In this document: in pieces, positions 1 through 7,717 of the stretch
Numbering within the stretch: the stretch's first letter is position 1
How the letters are laid out: each line of letters opens with the position of its first letter
Assembly: GCA_038741495.1 (NCBI GenBank)
Contig: JAVYKX010000001.1
Location: forward strand, 1-54,917
DNA: 54,917 nucleotides
From: Thermofilum sp.
Lineage (GTDB): Archaea > Thermoproteota > Thermoprotei > Thermofilales > Thermofilaceae
Direction of reading: 5' to 3'
The notes under the pieces: model-generated
Told to the model about the DNA's origin: nothing
The model's database searches: none
Seen by the model: only the letters and a program-made list of their open reading frames with translations
Translations under genes and position numbers: made by a program

Positions 1-975
1 CAACTTCTCCATATCACTCTTCTTCACCCTCCTCACAGCCAAAATCCCAGCCTTCGCCAAGTAGTACTGAGCCACATCATCAATACCCTTCTGGCAGAAC
101 ACCACAGTAGCACCAGCCTCCTTAATCTTCTCGATCTTCCTCCTCAAGATCTCTGTTTCCTCGTCTAGGAAGAGCTTGAGCTGATCAGGTGAAGTGATGT
201 TAATCTTGGCTGTCCACTCAGGCTTTTCGATCTCCAGCGGGGCGTCAAGCAGAGCAATCTTCGCGTTCTCAACACGCTTAGGCATCGCGGGGTGCACAAC
301 CTCCTTGTCCAGGACAATTCCATGGACGAGAACCGTATCGAGGAGGCTTTCGCCTCTCTTCTTCTCGACCTTTATATCATCTAGGCTTACGTCATACTTA
401 CCGTCCTTCTTGGTAGCTACCTGCAGTGCCGCGTCGACAACCAGCTTCGCAAGATAATCCTTAAACTCGGCAACAACTTTGCTGGAAAGCGCCGTTTTAG
501 CGACATTCTCAAGGATGTTTCTGTCGAGAGGATCAACCTTTTCAGCAATCGCGTCTACTGTGTTGAGAGCTTCGACGAGTGCTTTCTCAAAACCCTCAGT
601 AATTATGCTCGGGTGAATATCCTGCTCGATAAGCTCCCCAGCATGAGTAAGCAGTAAGCCAGCCAAGACGACGACAGTGGTAGTACCGTCACCCACTTCA
701 TCGTCTTGCGCTTTGGCGACTTCTACGAGCATCTTAGCAGCGGGGTGCTGAACCTCCATCTCTTTCAGAATAGTTGCTCCGTCACCGGTGATCGTCGCAT
801 TCCCGAATGAGTCGACGAGTAGCTTATCCATTCCCCGTGGACCTAGCGAGCTTGCAAGAGCTTCAGCTATCACCCGTGCAGCGTAGATGTTCGCTCTGCG
901 GGCATCTCGCCCAGTAGTTCTCTGGGTTCCCTCCTTAAGTATGAGGACGGGGATCTGGGAAACCGGCTGAGACAT
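1..975 (-). CDS. Thermosome (group II chaperonin) subunit, 3' part outside window
   Basis: ATP-driven cytosolic protein-folding chaperonin that forms a double ring. The ATG is at 975 and the frame stays open to the left edge, so only about 325 N-terminal residues are present. The start [16 protein letters not shown], the segment [11 protein letters not shown] and the nucleotide-binding motif [12 protein letters not shown] are typical of archaeal thermosomes. Apical-domain sequence follows. The intact frame and strong motifs make this a working gene cut by the window, not a truncated one. Which paralogue it is (alpha, beta or gamma) cannot be told from this part. Confidence 0.95.
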   Translation of the reverse strand, partial: MSQPVSQIPVLILKEGTQRTTGRDARRANIYAARVIAEALASSLGPRGMDKLLVDSFGNATITGDGATILKEMEVQHPAAKMLVEVAKAQDDEVGDGTTTVVVLAGLLLTHAGELIEQDIHPSIITEGFEKALVEALNTVDAIAEKVDPLDRNILENVAKTALSSKVVAEFKDYLAKLVVDAALQVATKKDGKYDVSLDDIKVEKKRGESLLDTVLVHGIVLDKEVVHPAMPKRVENAKIALLDAPLEIEKPEWTAKINITSPDQLKLFLDEETEILRRKIEKIKEAGATVVFCQKGIDDVAQYYLAKAGILAVRRVKKSDMEKL

Positions 976-1002
976 ATCCGTTCGAGCCAACCAAATTATC
1001 GC

Positions 1003-1016
1003 TTCTATAAATTTTT
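1003..1016 (-). promoter_or_regulatory. TATA box of the thermosome gene
   Basis: On the minus strand the A/T run AAATTTATAGAAGC lies about 31 bases before the ATG at 975. With the usual archaeal TATA-to-start distance of about 25 bases, transcription would begin a few bases before the ATG. Confidence 0.65.
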
Positions 1017-1041
1017 TTCTCTGGGGCTCTCTCGCCGCTCT

Positions 1042-1479
1042 CTACGGCAGCTGAATGGGCAGGAGTAGCCTAAAAGCCCCTACGTACGGTACTACCACCG
1101 CAGCTTTCCCCACCATCTCCTCAGGCTTTGGCTGGTAGCTGTCCTCGTAAGCATTGGCATCGCCTTTCATCACGTAAGATCCGGCTAGAGTTTCGCCAAG
1201 CACCCTGTGGACAATGATTGTTCCCTGCTGGCTTCTGTAGAGTGCTATGTCGCCCGGAAGGTACTTGTCCTTTTTCACCACCACGACAATGTCTCCCACG
1301 TGGAGTGTAGGCTCCATAGACCAGCTCGACACGACGGCTAGCGGTACGATGTTCCACTGCTTCATCAAAGGTGCGAGCACTATTGCTGCTAGCAAAAGGA
1401 TAGCTAGGGTCGCTATGAAGGGTAAAATGTCACTGCTGGGTTCACTTTTCGTGCGGAGCCGTTTTTCACCGTGTCCCAC
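1042..1479 (-). CDS. Signal peptidase I, archaeal/ER type (S26B)
   Basis: Membrane peptidase that removes signal peptides from secreted preproteins. The 145-residue protein has one N-terminal membrane segment (about residues 18-40), the catalytic serine in SWSMEPT (Ser54), and HRV with His91 as general base instead of the lysine of bacterial enzymes, followed by GDANAYED with a conserved Asp. The GTG start at 1479 lies about 27 bases after a TATA box, so the mRNA is probably leaderless. It is divergent from TBP. Its substrates would include the surface protein at 17.7 kb. Confidence 0.92.
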   Translation of the reverse strand: MGHGEKRLRTKSEPSSDILPFIATLAILLLAAIVLAPLMKQWNIVPLAVVSSWSMEPTLHVGDIVVVVKKDKYLPGDIALYRSQQGTIIVHRVLGETLAGSYVMKGDANAYEDSYQPKPEEMVGKAAVVVPYVGAFRLLLPIQLP

Positions 1480-1500
1480 GCGGTGGCGGTAACGCGCCGA

Positions 1501-1511
1501 AACATATACTT
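1501..1511 (-). promoter_or_regulatory. TATA box of the signal peptidase gene
   Basis: Minus-strand AAGTATATGTT lies about 27 bases before the GTG at 1479. It sits back to back with the plus-strand promoter of TBP. Confidence 0.55.
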
Positions 1512-1532
1512 CTCGCTAATGGGCACTAAGCA

Positions 1533-1550
1533 TTTATAGGGCTTTAAATA
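1533..1550 (+). promoter_or_regulatory. TATA region of the TBP gene
   Basis: Two overlapping candidates, TTTATA (1533-1538) and TTTAAATA (1543-1550), would place the transcript start at about 1558-1570, before the GTG at 1591. TBP controlling its own promoter is possible but not shown by the sequence. Confidence 0.5.
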
Positions 1551-1590
1551 ACCCCTTTAAAAGAGGGGTGGGAGCATCGCCCGAGAACCT

Positions 1591-2162
1591 GTGTACGAGA
1601 TACAGAACGTTGTGGCATCCGTTACCTTGAATCAGCGTTTAGACCTTGAAAAAATTGCTGAGAAAATCCCCCATGCCGAGTATAGCCCGGAACATCCCGG
1701 ATCTCCGGATCCGGGATCCGAGAGTTTCCGGGGCTCGTGCTGAGGCTCACCAGGCCTAAGACTGCTACGCTAATATTCTCTAGTGGGAAGATGGTTTGTA
1801 CTGGTGCTAAGTCAGAGGCAGAAGTCTACAAAGCCGTAAAAAGTATAGTTAAGCTATTGAAGCAGTACGGGATAGACATAAGGAACGAGCCGATAATAGA
1901 GATTCAGAACATTGTTGCCAGCGCTAACCTGAGAGCGAGCGTGGACCTAGAGAAAGCGGCATTCATGCTCGAGAACGCGATGTACGAGCCCGAGCAGTTC
2001 CCAGGTCTTATATACAGGATGAGAGAGCCTAAAGTCGTGTTGCTGATATTCTCCAGCGGCAAGGTGGTCTGCACTGGTGCAAAGAAGGAGGAAGAGGTTC
2101 GAGAGGCCGTCATGAAGGTATACAATACTCTGAAGGAGTACGGGGTGCTTCTTGAAGAGTAA
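1591..2162 (+). CDS. tbp: TATA-box binding protein, interrupted by a 29-nt intron
   Basis: General transcription factor that bends promoter DNA and recruits TFB and RNA polymerase. The gene is read as 1591-1693 joined to 1723-2162, giving 180 residues. The two direct repeats of the TBP fold are clear: EIQNVVASV with SPEQFPGL and [12 protein letters not shown], then EIQNIVASA with EPEQFPGL and [12 protein letters not shown]. Without removal of 1694-1722 the frame runs into TGA at 1741, and only a truncated peptide results. The GTG at 1591 is chosen because an in-frame stop lies at 1558 and no ATG is available. A GTG at 1568 is out of frame. The identity is certain; the splicing is inferred. 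Confidence 0.93.
1694..1722 (+). other. Probable bulge-helix-bulge intron in TBP pre-mRNA
   Basis: This 29-nt segment breaks the TBP frame at codon 35. In RNA the 5' exon end CGGA pairs with UCCG near the intron's 3' end, giving a 4-bp central helix. The bulges are ACA and AGA, and the inner hairpin has arms of 9-10 bp closed by UCCG. Cutting between the second and third bulge bases, the rule that also fits the tRNA introns here, joins GAAC to AGTTTCCG and gives codons for PEQFPG. A one-base shift (1695-1723) yields the same mRNA. The outer helix is weak, so this is a relaxed form of the motif. Confidence 0.8.
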
Positions 2163-2220
2163 TCGGCGCGAAATTGTAATAATCCTTTATGTGGGAGCTT
2201 CAGTAGCTCGAGCTTGAGAG

Positions 2221-2703
2221 GTGATAGTTATCACGTTCATCGTGAGAGAAGCTCAGCGGGAGGATCTCTCCAAAGTAATTAAGATCAACAGGGAGGTTTT
2301 GCCGGAGAACTACCCACCTTTCTACTTCGAACTTCACCTGAACCAGTTCGGCAAAGCTTTCCTGGTCGCAGAAGAGAACGGTGAAGTGCTAGGCTACATC
2401 ATGTGCAGAGTTGAGTACGATAACCTGTACACAAACCCGAGCAAGGTAGGGAAAAGAGGACACATAATCTCTTTAGCCGTGGTAGAGAGTGCGAGACGCC
2501 GGGGGATCGGCACTGCGCTGATGATCGAGGCTATGGAGAGTATGAAGAAGTTTTACGGCGCTGAGGAGTACTACTTAGAGGTAAGAGTCAGCAACGAGCC
2601 AGCGATTCGCCTATACAAGAAGCTCGGCTACAGCGTGATCAAGGTCATTCCCAACTACTACCTTGACGGCGAGGACGCCTACTTGATGGCTAGGCCTGCG
2701 TAA
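2221..2703 (+). CDS. GNAT N-terminal acetyltransferase, Ard1/NatA type
   Basis: Acetyl-CoA dependent enzyme that acetylates protein N-termini. The sequence follows archaeal Ard1 closely: INREVLPENYPPFYF, the substrate-loop region, HIISLAVVESARRRGIGTAL with the RRxGIG acetyl-CoA loop, YLEVRVSNEPAIRLYKKLGY, and the C-terminal GEDAYLMARP. The GTG at 2221 gives 160 residues, but a perfect ribosome-binding sequence GAGGTGAT (2217-2224) overlaps it, so GTG at 2242 (VREAQREDL) may be the true start. It stands alone between TBP and eL40. Confidence 0.9.
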   Translation: MIVITFIVREAQREDLSKVIKINREVLPENYPPFYFELHLNQFGKAFLVAEENGEVLGYIMCRVEYDNLYTNPSKVGKRGHIISLAVVESARRRGIGTALMIEAMESMKKFYGAEEYYLEVRVSNEPAIRLYKKLGYSVIKVIPNYYLDGEDAYLMARPA

Positions 2704-2751
2704 TGCATAAAGAATTTATTATCCGCTACTCTTCAAGAGCTCCGAGGAGCT

Positions 2752-2907
2752 ATGCCTATAAGGGACTCTGAGAAGCTTCAGCTCGCTCTAGACCACCACT
2801 TCCGGGTAAAGATTTGCAGGAGGTGTAATGCCCGCAACCCTTGGGATGCTGAGCGCTGCAGAAGGTGCAAGAGCAGAGACCTGCGGCCGAAAAGGTATAA
2901 GAAGTAA
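2752..2907 (+). CDS. rpl40e: Ribosomal protein eL40
   Basis: Small zinc-binding protein of the large ribosomal subunit, 51 residues, as usual for archaeal eL40 without the ubiquitin fusion of eukaryotes. Two CxxC pairs (CRRC and CRRC) bind zinc, and the tail is basic (SRDLRPKRYKK). The start MPIRDSEKLQLALDHHF is typical of archaeal forms. An A/T-rich TATA-like element (AGAATTTATTA, 2711-2721) lies about 35 bases before the ATG. Confidence 0.95.
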   Translation: MPIRDSEKLQLALDHHFRVKICRRCNARNPWDAERCRRCKSRDLRPKRYKK

Positions 2908-3068
2908 CTGATGATCTTCTACCCACTCTACTCCGGCGAGCCCGGCCAGAAGTTGACCGCTGCTGGCACTCGCTTCTCACCCAGCCTATGTAGCGATTTT
3001 ATCGTGAAAGATATGTGAAAATGCGGGCACATGTAGAGGTGGTAGGGCTAAGACTCAGGTGAGGGATC

Positions 3069-5579
3069 GTGCTCTATCTCTTATCGGTAAAGTACGATGG
3101 CAGGAGCGGCAAAACTAAGATGGTGTTCTACGATGATGAGAAAGAAACTCTAGTCGAGATACTTGACCGGTCTAACCACAAACCCTACCTTCTCACGGAC
3201 CTCAGCCCGGAGGAGGTTGTTCAGAGGTATCCTGAGGTCGTACGTCATCGGGGTTTTTTCAGAATAGATATCGTAGAGAAGTACGATGCTCTCGAGGATA
3301 GACTCGTCTTAATGAGCAAGATCGAAGCGCAGGATCCCTTATCTATCGGAGGCTCTCCGCATAGCATTAGAGAGATTCTTAAGGGCCACGCTTGGGAGGC
3401 GAAGATTAAGTATCACCACTGCTACATTTACGATAGGAGCTTAATCCCCGGAATGCCTTACGAGATAGTTGACGGCGAACTTAAGCTTGTGAGAAAGCAC
3501 GCTGACGAAAACCTGGCCCGGATCATCGAAGAGCTTTACTCGAAAGATAAAGTCTTGGCAGCAGAAGCGCTTGAGTGGGCTGAGGTGCTAAGTGCTCCTG
3601 TGCCGCGTATTAAGCGTGTGGCTGTAGACATAGAGGTTGAGTCTCCTAGGGACAGAGTCCCCAACGCCCAGGAAGCTAACTACAGGGTTATTGCTTTCTC
3701 GTACTGCGCGTCGGATGGACGGAAGGGTGTTTTTCTCCTGAAAAGAGAGGAAGGCTTGCAAGAAGAGGTGAAGGTAGATGGCGAAGTGGTTTTCTTCGAT
3801 GACGAGAAGAGTCTTATTGAAGCCATTTTCAACCTCTTATCTTCGTATCCTTTAGTGATCACCTTCAATGGCGATAATTTCGACTTACCCTACCTTTACA
3901 ACAGGGCGCTTAAGCTGGGAGTACCAGAGGAGAAGAACCCTATCGAGTGGTCTCCTAAGATGGAGTATGCAGGGTTGAAAAGGGGTTTACACATAGACTT
4001 GTACAAGTTTTTCACTAACCGCTCCATGAGAGTGTATGCCTTCGGAAACAAGTATCGGGAAGGGAGAACTCTAGACGAAATATCCACGGCGCTTCTCGGG
4101 AAAGGCAAGGTTCAGAGAGATTCTGCGATCGCTAGCATGAGTTATGGGAAGCTTGCGGAGTATAGCTTGCGAGACGCAGAGCTCACCTACGAGCTCACGG
4201 CATTCAACGATGATCTTGTAATCAACTTAATAGTCATGATGATGAGAATTTCTAAGCTTCCAATTGAGGATCTTACACGTCATAATATCTCGGCATGGAT
4301 AAGAAACATGCTGTATTACGAGCACAGACAGAGGGGATGGCTGATCCCCAACCCTGAAGATATAGTGAGAAAGAAGGGCCAGGTCTCCACGAGAGCTATA
4401 ATTAAAGGTAAGAAGTACATGGGAGCTATCGTCCTTAACCCCTTGCCGGGGGTTTACTTCAACGTCGTTGTCGTGGATTTCGCGAGCCTGTACCCTAGCG
4501 TGATCAAGACATGGAATCTCAGCTACGAGACTGTTAGATGCTCCCACGAGGATTGCAAGAGCAACAGTATACCCGGCACGACTCACTGGGTGTGCCGCCG
4601 CCGACGAGGCATGATGTCCAGCATAATCGGCATTCTCAGAGATCTCAGAGTATATGTTTTCAAGCGGCTAGCCAAAACCGCTGGCAGTCGCGAAGAGAGG
4701 CAGAAAGCGGAGGTTGTTCAATCCGCTCTGAAGGTTTTCCTCAACGCTAGCTATGGGGTATTCGGAGCCGATAGCTTCCCCCTCTACTGCCCACCTCTAG
4801 CAGAGAGCACGGCCGCGCTGGGCCGATACTCGATCCTGCGCACGATGGAGAAGGCAGTCTCGCTAGGTATCCCAGTGGTGTACGGCGACACAGACAGCCT
4901 GTTCCTCTGGAGCCCCTCCCCCCAGGCTGTCGAGGAGCTAGTTCAGTCTGTGCTCTCGGAGCTTCAGATCGACTTGAGCGTGGACAAAGAGTACGCGTGG
5001 GTGGTTTTCAGCAGGAGGAAGAAAAACTACCTTGGGATGCTGGCCGACGGGCAAGTCGACGTAAAGGGTCTTACCGGAAAGAAGAGGAATACTCCAGACT
5101 ACGTGAAGGAGATTTTCAGGGAGGTTATCGAAGCTCTCTCCTCAGCCTCCGACGTTGCAGCATTTGAGAAAAGCGTTGACAAGGTTAAAGATATTCTCAG
5201 AGATTCGATAGACGATCTAAAGCGGGGGAAAGTTCCTCTTAACCTTCTCGCGTTTAAGGTGGCTCTCACTAAGCCTCTGTCGAGCTACACGAAGACCACA
5301 CCGCAGCACGTGAAAGCTGCGAGGCTTCTAATCACCCACCTCAAGAAGCTTGGGATCGAGCGATCTATCGAAGTGGGGGATGTGATCAGCTACGTAAAGA
5401 CGAGTGATAAAATGGGAGTGAAGCCTGTGGAGCTAGCTCGAATAGACGAGGTGGATCACGAGAAGTACATCGAAATAATCAGGACCACTTTGGAGCAGGT
5501 GCTCGAAGCGCTGGACATCCGCTTCGAAGAGCTACTGGAGAAATACTCGATTGAGTACTTCGCCGCTGCGCAAAGCTAG
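3069..5579 (+). CDS. polB: B-family DNA polymerase, PolB1-like
   Basis: Replicative DNA polymerase with proofreading, 836 residues. Exonuclease motifs are AVDIEVE (Asp187, Glu189), FNGDNFDLPYL and YSLRDAELTYEL. Polymerase motif A is DFASLYPS (Asp470), motif B is KVFLNASYGVFG and motif C is YGDTDSL (Asp607, Asp609). KKNYLG and LTGKK follow. All catalytic residues are present. A Cys-containing insertion after motif A (CSHEDCK then WVCRR) is seen in crenarchaeal PolB1-type enzymes. The start is GTG at 3069, preceded by GGTGAGG. The 3' end meets a minus-strand gene with a 4-nt overlap. Confidence 0.95.
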   Translation: MLYLLSVKYDGRSGKTKMVFYDDEKETLVEILDRSNHKPYLLTDLSPEEVVQRYPEVVRHRGFFRIDIVEKYDALEDRLVLMSKIEAQDPLSIGGSPHSIREILKGHAWEAKIKYHHCYIYDRSLIPGMPYEIVDGELKLVRKHADENLARIIEELYSKDKVLAAEALEWAEVLSAPVPRIKRVAVDIEVESPRDRVPNAQEANYRVIAFSYCASDGRKGVFLLKREEGLQEEVKVDGEVVFFDDEKSLIEAIFNLLSSYPLVITFNGDNFDLPYLYNRALKLGVPEEKNPIEWSPKMEYAGLKRGLHIDLYKFFTNRSMRVYAFGNKYREGRTLDEISTALLGKGKVQRDSAIASMSYGKLAEYSLRDAELTYELTAFNDDLVINLIVMMMRISKLPIEDLTRHNISAWIRNMLYYEHRQRGWLIPNPEDIVRKKGQVSTRAIIKGKKYMGAIVLNPLPGVYFNVVVVDFASLYPSVIKTWNLSYETVRCSHEDCKSNSIPGTTHWVCRRRRGMMSSIIGILRDLRVYVFKRLAKTAGSREERQKAEVVQSALKVFLNASYGVFGADSFPLYCPPLAESTAALGRYSILRTMEKAVSLGIPVVYGDTDSLFLWSPSPQAVEELVQSVLSELQIDLSVDKEYAWVVFSRRKKNYLGMLADGQVDVKGLTGKKRNTPDYVKEIFREVIEALSSASDVAAFEKSVDKVKDILRDSIDDLKRGKVPLNLLAFKVALTKPLSSYTKTTPQHVKAARLLITHLKKLGIERSIEVGDVISYVKTSDKMGVKPVELARIDEVDHEKYIEIIRTTLEQVLEALDIRFEELLEKYSIEYFAAAQS

Positions 5580-5920
5580 CCGAGAGCTGCTAGAATCTTC
5601 TTCTTTGCCTCCTCGAAGTCGGGTTCCGTTCCGGCGATAGGGACGCGGGTGAGCACATGCCTTATTGTTCCATCGTCGAATTCCACAAATACCTGGGGTA
5701 TGTCGGCACCCCCGAGCTCATCTTTCTCTCCGTGCTTCATGAGAAAGATGTAGTCCTCTACTTTCTCCTCGAACCCGATACCCTTCTCGGCTGCTATATC
5801 CTGGCAGATTTTTTTGAGTTTGTCGTTGAAAGCTGCCCAAGGAGCTCCAACAAGTATCAGTTTTGTAGCTCGAGCCGTTGCCACCACCGCGGCAAGCAGC
5901 AAAGCACGGTAAATAAGCAT
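5576..5920 (-). CDS. Thioredoxin-fold protein without CxxC
   Basis: A 114-residue protein of unknown function. The core LILVGAPW, the helix after it, GADIPQVFVEFDDGT with the cis-proline position, and the C-terminal helix look like a thioredoxin fold, but the redox CxxC is missing (GAPWAAFND at that place). The N-terminus MLIYRALLLAAVVATARA may be a short signal-like segment, or translation may start later, near VVATARA. It begins 8 bases after the PDCD5-like gene and is probably co-transcribed with it. The fold is inferred from pattern only. Confidence 0.5.
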   Translation of the reverse strand: MLIYRALLLAAVVATARATKLILVGAPWAAFNDKLKKICQDIAAEKGIGFEEKVEDYIFLMKHGEKDELGGADIPQVFVEFDDGTIRHVLTRVPIAGTEPDFEEAKKKILAALG

Positions 5921-5928
5921 TTAGCTGC

Positions 5929-6297
5929 CTAGTCTTCTTCGCGAAGCATATCGCTTATGCTCTTTACCTCCCCACCCTTCTTGTAGACTATTCTCGTCTC
6001 TAGCCTTATAGGCATACCTATCTCGTAGAAAACCCAGTACACCGTTTCAGCATTCAGCTTCCCCCTGATCCTGCCCGCGTGTATTAGCGCACCTAACCTC
6101 TCCCCCACCTTCTTTGCAGCCTCGCCATACTGCTTGACAGCTCTGTTGAACATCTCTCTCCCGTCATCCGTTAAACTGCTAGTGAACACTGTGAGGAAAT
6201 CGATCTTCTTCTCCTGCTTCGGAGCGCTCTGTTGCAATGCCCGCCGCTGTAGCTCGAGGAGCATGCGCCGCTTAATAATCTCGATATCCTCGCTCAT
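5929..6297 (-). CDS. PDCD5-like DNA-binding protein
   Basis: A 122-residue helical protein. The start MSEDIEIIKRRMLLELQRRA matches the conserved N-terminus of archaeal PDCD5/TFAR19 double-stranded DNA-binding proteins, and GRIRGKL corresponds to the family's GRxxGKI turn. After this the protein carries an extra C-terminal stretch of about 30 residues (GMPIRLETRIVYKKGG and onward) that ordinary PDCD5 lacks. A minus-strand TATA-like TTTTAATTCC near 6331-6343 would give a short leader. It is the first gene of a pair with the thioredoxin-fold gene. Confidence 0.72.
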   Translation of the reverse strand: MSEDIEIIKRRMLLELQRRALQQSAPKQEKKIDFLTVFTSSLTDDGREMFNRAVKQYGEAAKKVGERLGALIHAGRIRGKLNAETVYWVFYEIGMPIRLETRIVYKKGGEVKSISDMLREED

Positions 6298-6344
6298 GCC
6301 ACGTCACCGATAAAGTGATTAGCAGATACCTAGGAATTAAAATT

Positions 6345-6418
6345 GCCGGGCGCTCCAGGTCACCGCTCGAGAGGCTACGGAGGCCGCGATGAAAAGCCGG
6401 TAACCCGCGCCCGGCACA
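6345..6418 (+). ncRNA. Candidate box H/ACA guide RNA
   Basis: A 74-nt element in the gap before tRNA-Trp. The lower stem is a perfect 9-bp pairing of GCCGGGCGC (6345-6353) with GCGCCCGGC (6407-6415), followed directly by ACA (6416-6418). An internal pocket (TCCAGGTCA and TAACCC) and an upper stem CCGCT/AGCCGG lead to CGAGAGGC facing GCGATGAAA, which can form a kink-turn for L7Ae. The distance from the pocket to ACA is about 14 nt, as the family requires. The rRNA target is unknown. Confidence 0.62.
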
Positions 6419-6458
6419 AGCGAAAAGGATAAACCCCTTCAAAACCAGCTGTTAGGCA

Positions 6459-6546
6459 GGGCCGGTAGCTCAGCAAGGTAGAGCGGCGGTCGAGCTGGCC
6501 GATGCTCCAGACCCGTAGGTCGGGGGTTCAAGTCCCTCCCGGCCCA
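6459..6546 (+). tRNA. tRNA-Trp (CCA) with a 14-nt intron
   Basis: The acceptor stem GGGCCGG/CCGGCCC and D-arm GCTC/GAGC are standard. The anticodon stem is split: GCGG (6486-6489) and G (6504) pair with CCCGT, the loop is CTCCAGA and the anticodon CCA is at 6507-6509. The intron 6490-6503 lies between positions 30 and 31. CGGC pairs with GCCG as central helix, with bulges GG|T and AT|G. Discriminator A, CCA encoded at 6547-6549. An unspliced reading would suggest CGA, which has no proper stem. Confidence 0.9.
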
Positions 6547-6639
6547 CCAAGCCAGATAGTTCCGTTTTCATGCTCTTTCTACGTAGGCCGAGAGTGTTCA
6601 CAAGCCAGGGTCTTTTACGTGCCCATCCTAGTCTCCTAA

Positions 6640-7167
6640 CTAGATAGATAGTGTCCAATATTCATCGCCGAGGTAATGAACGTTAGTTATAGCTTTACCT
6701 TTCATCATTTGAGGTATATTTTTCGACTCGACGAGCGCTACACCGATAGCTATCGGGCGACCTTTCTCCAGTTCTTTAACCACAACCTTGCCTCCTGTAC
6801 TAAACTCCCCCTCTATCTTTCTGATACCAGGGGCCATCACGTCAGCCCCGTTGAGTATGCGGGAAACAGCTCCTGTGTCTACGTATACGCTTGGCAACTT
6901 GGGGCTCACGCCAGCTTTGTAGATGTAATATAAGGCGGGCAAAAGCCCGTGCACCTTATGTTCTAGCATCGCGGGGACTCCGTCCAGGAAGTACACCGCC
7001 TCTATATCGCCTTCGCGTATCTTTGCGACTTCAACCAGGTTGCACTTCTCGATAGCTTCCTTGTAGCTCTCGCCGAGCTCACTAAGCGCCTTCTCCGCTA
7101 GCTCTCTCCTGTCCCTCTTGCTGAGACTGTACCTGCTCGTAATCCTCAGCTTCGATTGGTGCGACAC
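6640..7167 (-). CDS. PUA-domain RNA-binding protein, MCT-1/Tma20-like
   Basis: A 175-residue protein with an N-terminal pre-PUA part (SLSKRDRRELAEKALSELG) and a C-terminal PUA domain: VYVDTGAVSRILNGADVMAP, GKVVVKELEKGRPIAIGVAL. This architecture is found in archaeal relatives of eukaryotic MCT-1/Tma20, which act in translation initiation or recycling. Its first 86 bases overlap the 3' end of the endonuclease subunit gene, suggesting translational coupling. No closer start is obvious, and the residues before SLSKRD fit the family. Confidence 0.8.
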   Translation of the reverse strand: MSHQSKLRITSRYSLSKRDRRELAEKALSELGESYKEAIEKCNLVEVAKIREGDIEAVYFLDGVPAMLEHKVHGLLPALYYIYKAGVSPKLPSVYVDTGAVSRILNGADVMAPGIRKIEGEFSTGGKVVVKELEKGRPIAIGVALVESKNIPQMMKGKAITNVHYLGDEYWTLSI

Positions 7168-7675
7168 GTACTACACCCTCAACGGTGTAGTAGGTGATCA
7201 CACCCTCCTTATCAACTATCGCCACTACCAGCTCTCTATCGCTCTCCAGAGCTCTCCTGTGCATCTCTTCGAAGTCGGAGAAGCTTATCTTGGATCCTTC
7301 GTGAAGTACCCTGACTAGGAATCTTCTTGCGCCGTCTTTCTTCTTCCAGTCTACCAAGAACTCGGATTTGGAGACACCCGGCATAACGACGAGTGCTCTG
7401 TTACGCAGATCCGTGTAGACGTTCAGCTTAATCCAGAAGTCAGGATCGTAAGAGCTGCCAACAGACAGAAGGTCTGAGAAGCTTAGCTTGCCTCCTTTCT
7501 CATCCTCGACTACAAGCAATCCTCTGTAGGTGAGGTACGCGGCCTCTATTAGGTCGAGCTGCAGCTCTGTCTCGCGAGAAAGTCCGTAGCCTCTCGCCGA
7601 GAGAAAGTCTATCGCGCTCTTGTCGGTAACTATAATTTTCTGGCCTCTGATCTTTCCCTGAAAGGGTCCTTGCAC
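7082..7675 (-). CDS. endA: tRNA-splicing endonuclease, non-catalytic (structural) subunit
   Basis: Partner subunit of the intron-cutting endonuclease. The EndA domain is visible in NVYTDLRNRALVVMPG, the strand RFLVRVL, the helix DFEEMHRRALESDRELVV and VITYYTVEG. The catalytic Tyr, His and Lys are replaced: FLVD in place of the Tyr segment, RRFLV where HSEYLV is expected, and SDRELV where the lysine is expected. In Crenarchaeota the active enzyme is a heterotetramer of catalytic and structural subunits, and this matches the latter. The acidic, Gln-rich tail overlaps the PUA gene. The catalytic subunit is not in the window. Confidence 0.82.
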   Translation of the reverse strand: MQGPFQGKIRGQKIIVTDKSAIDFLSARGYGLSRETELQLDLIEAAYLTYRGLLVVEDEKGGKLSFSDLLSVGSSYDPDFWIKLNVYTDLRNRALVVMPGVSKSEFLVDWKKKDGARRFLVRVLHEGSKISFSDFEEMHRRALESDRELVVAIVDKEGVITYYTVEGVVRVAPIEAEDYEQVQSQQEGQERASGEGA

Positions 7676-7717
7676 CTCGCCCGGAGAGCTGCCTCCTTCA
7701 GCATTACTCGAGCTCAG

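Noticed and set aside
1562-1743. TBP as a frameshifted pseudogene
   Set aside because: TBP is essential, both halves are well conserved, and the insert has the splice-motif structure; no random decay is seen.
1737-2162. TBP as a 141-residue N-terminally truncated protein starting at GTG 1737
   Set aside because: The codons before 1694 encode the missing first TBP half in another frame, and removing 29 nt joins both halves exactly.
6470-6530. tRNA-Ser(CGA) reading of the tRNA-Trp gene
   Set aside because: CGA lies in the intron; that reading has no matching anticodon stem and no long variable arm.
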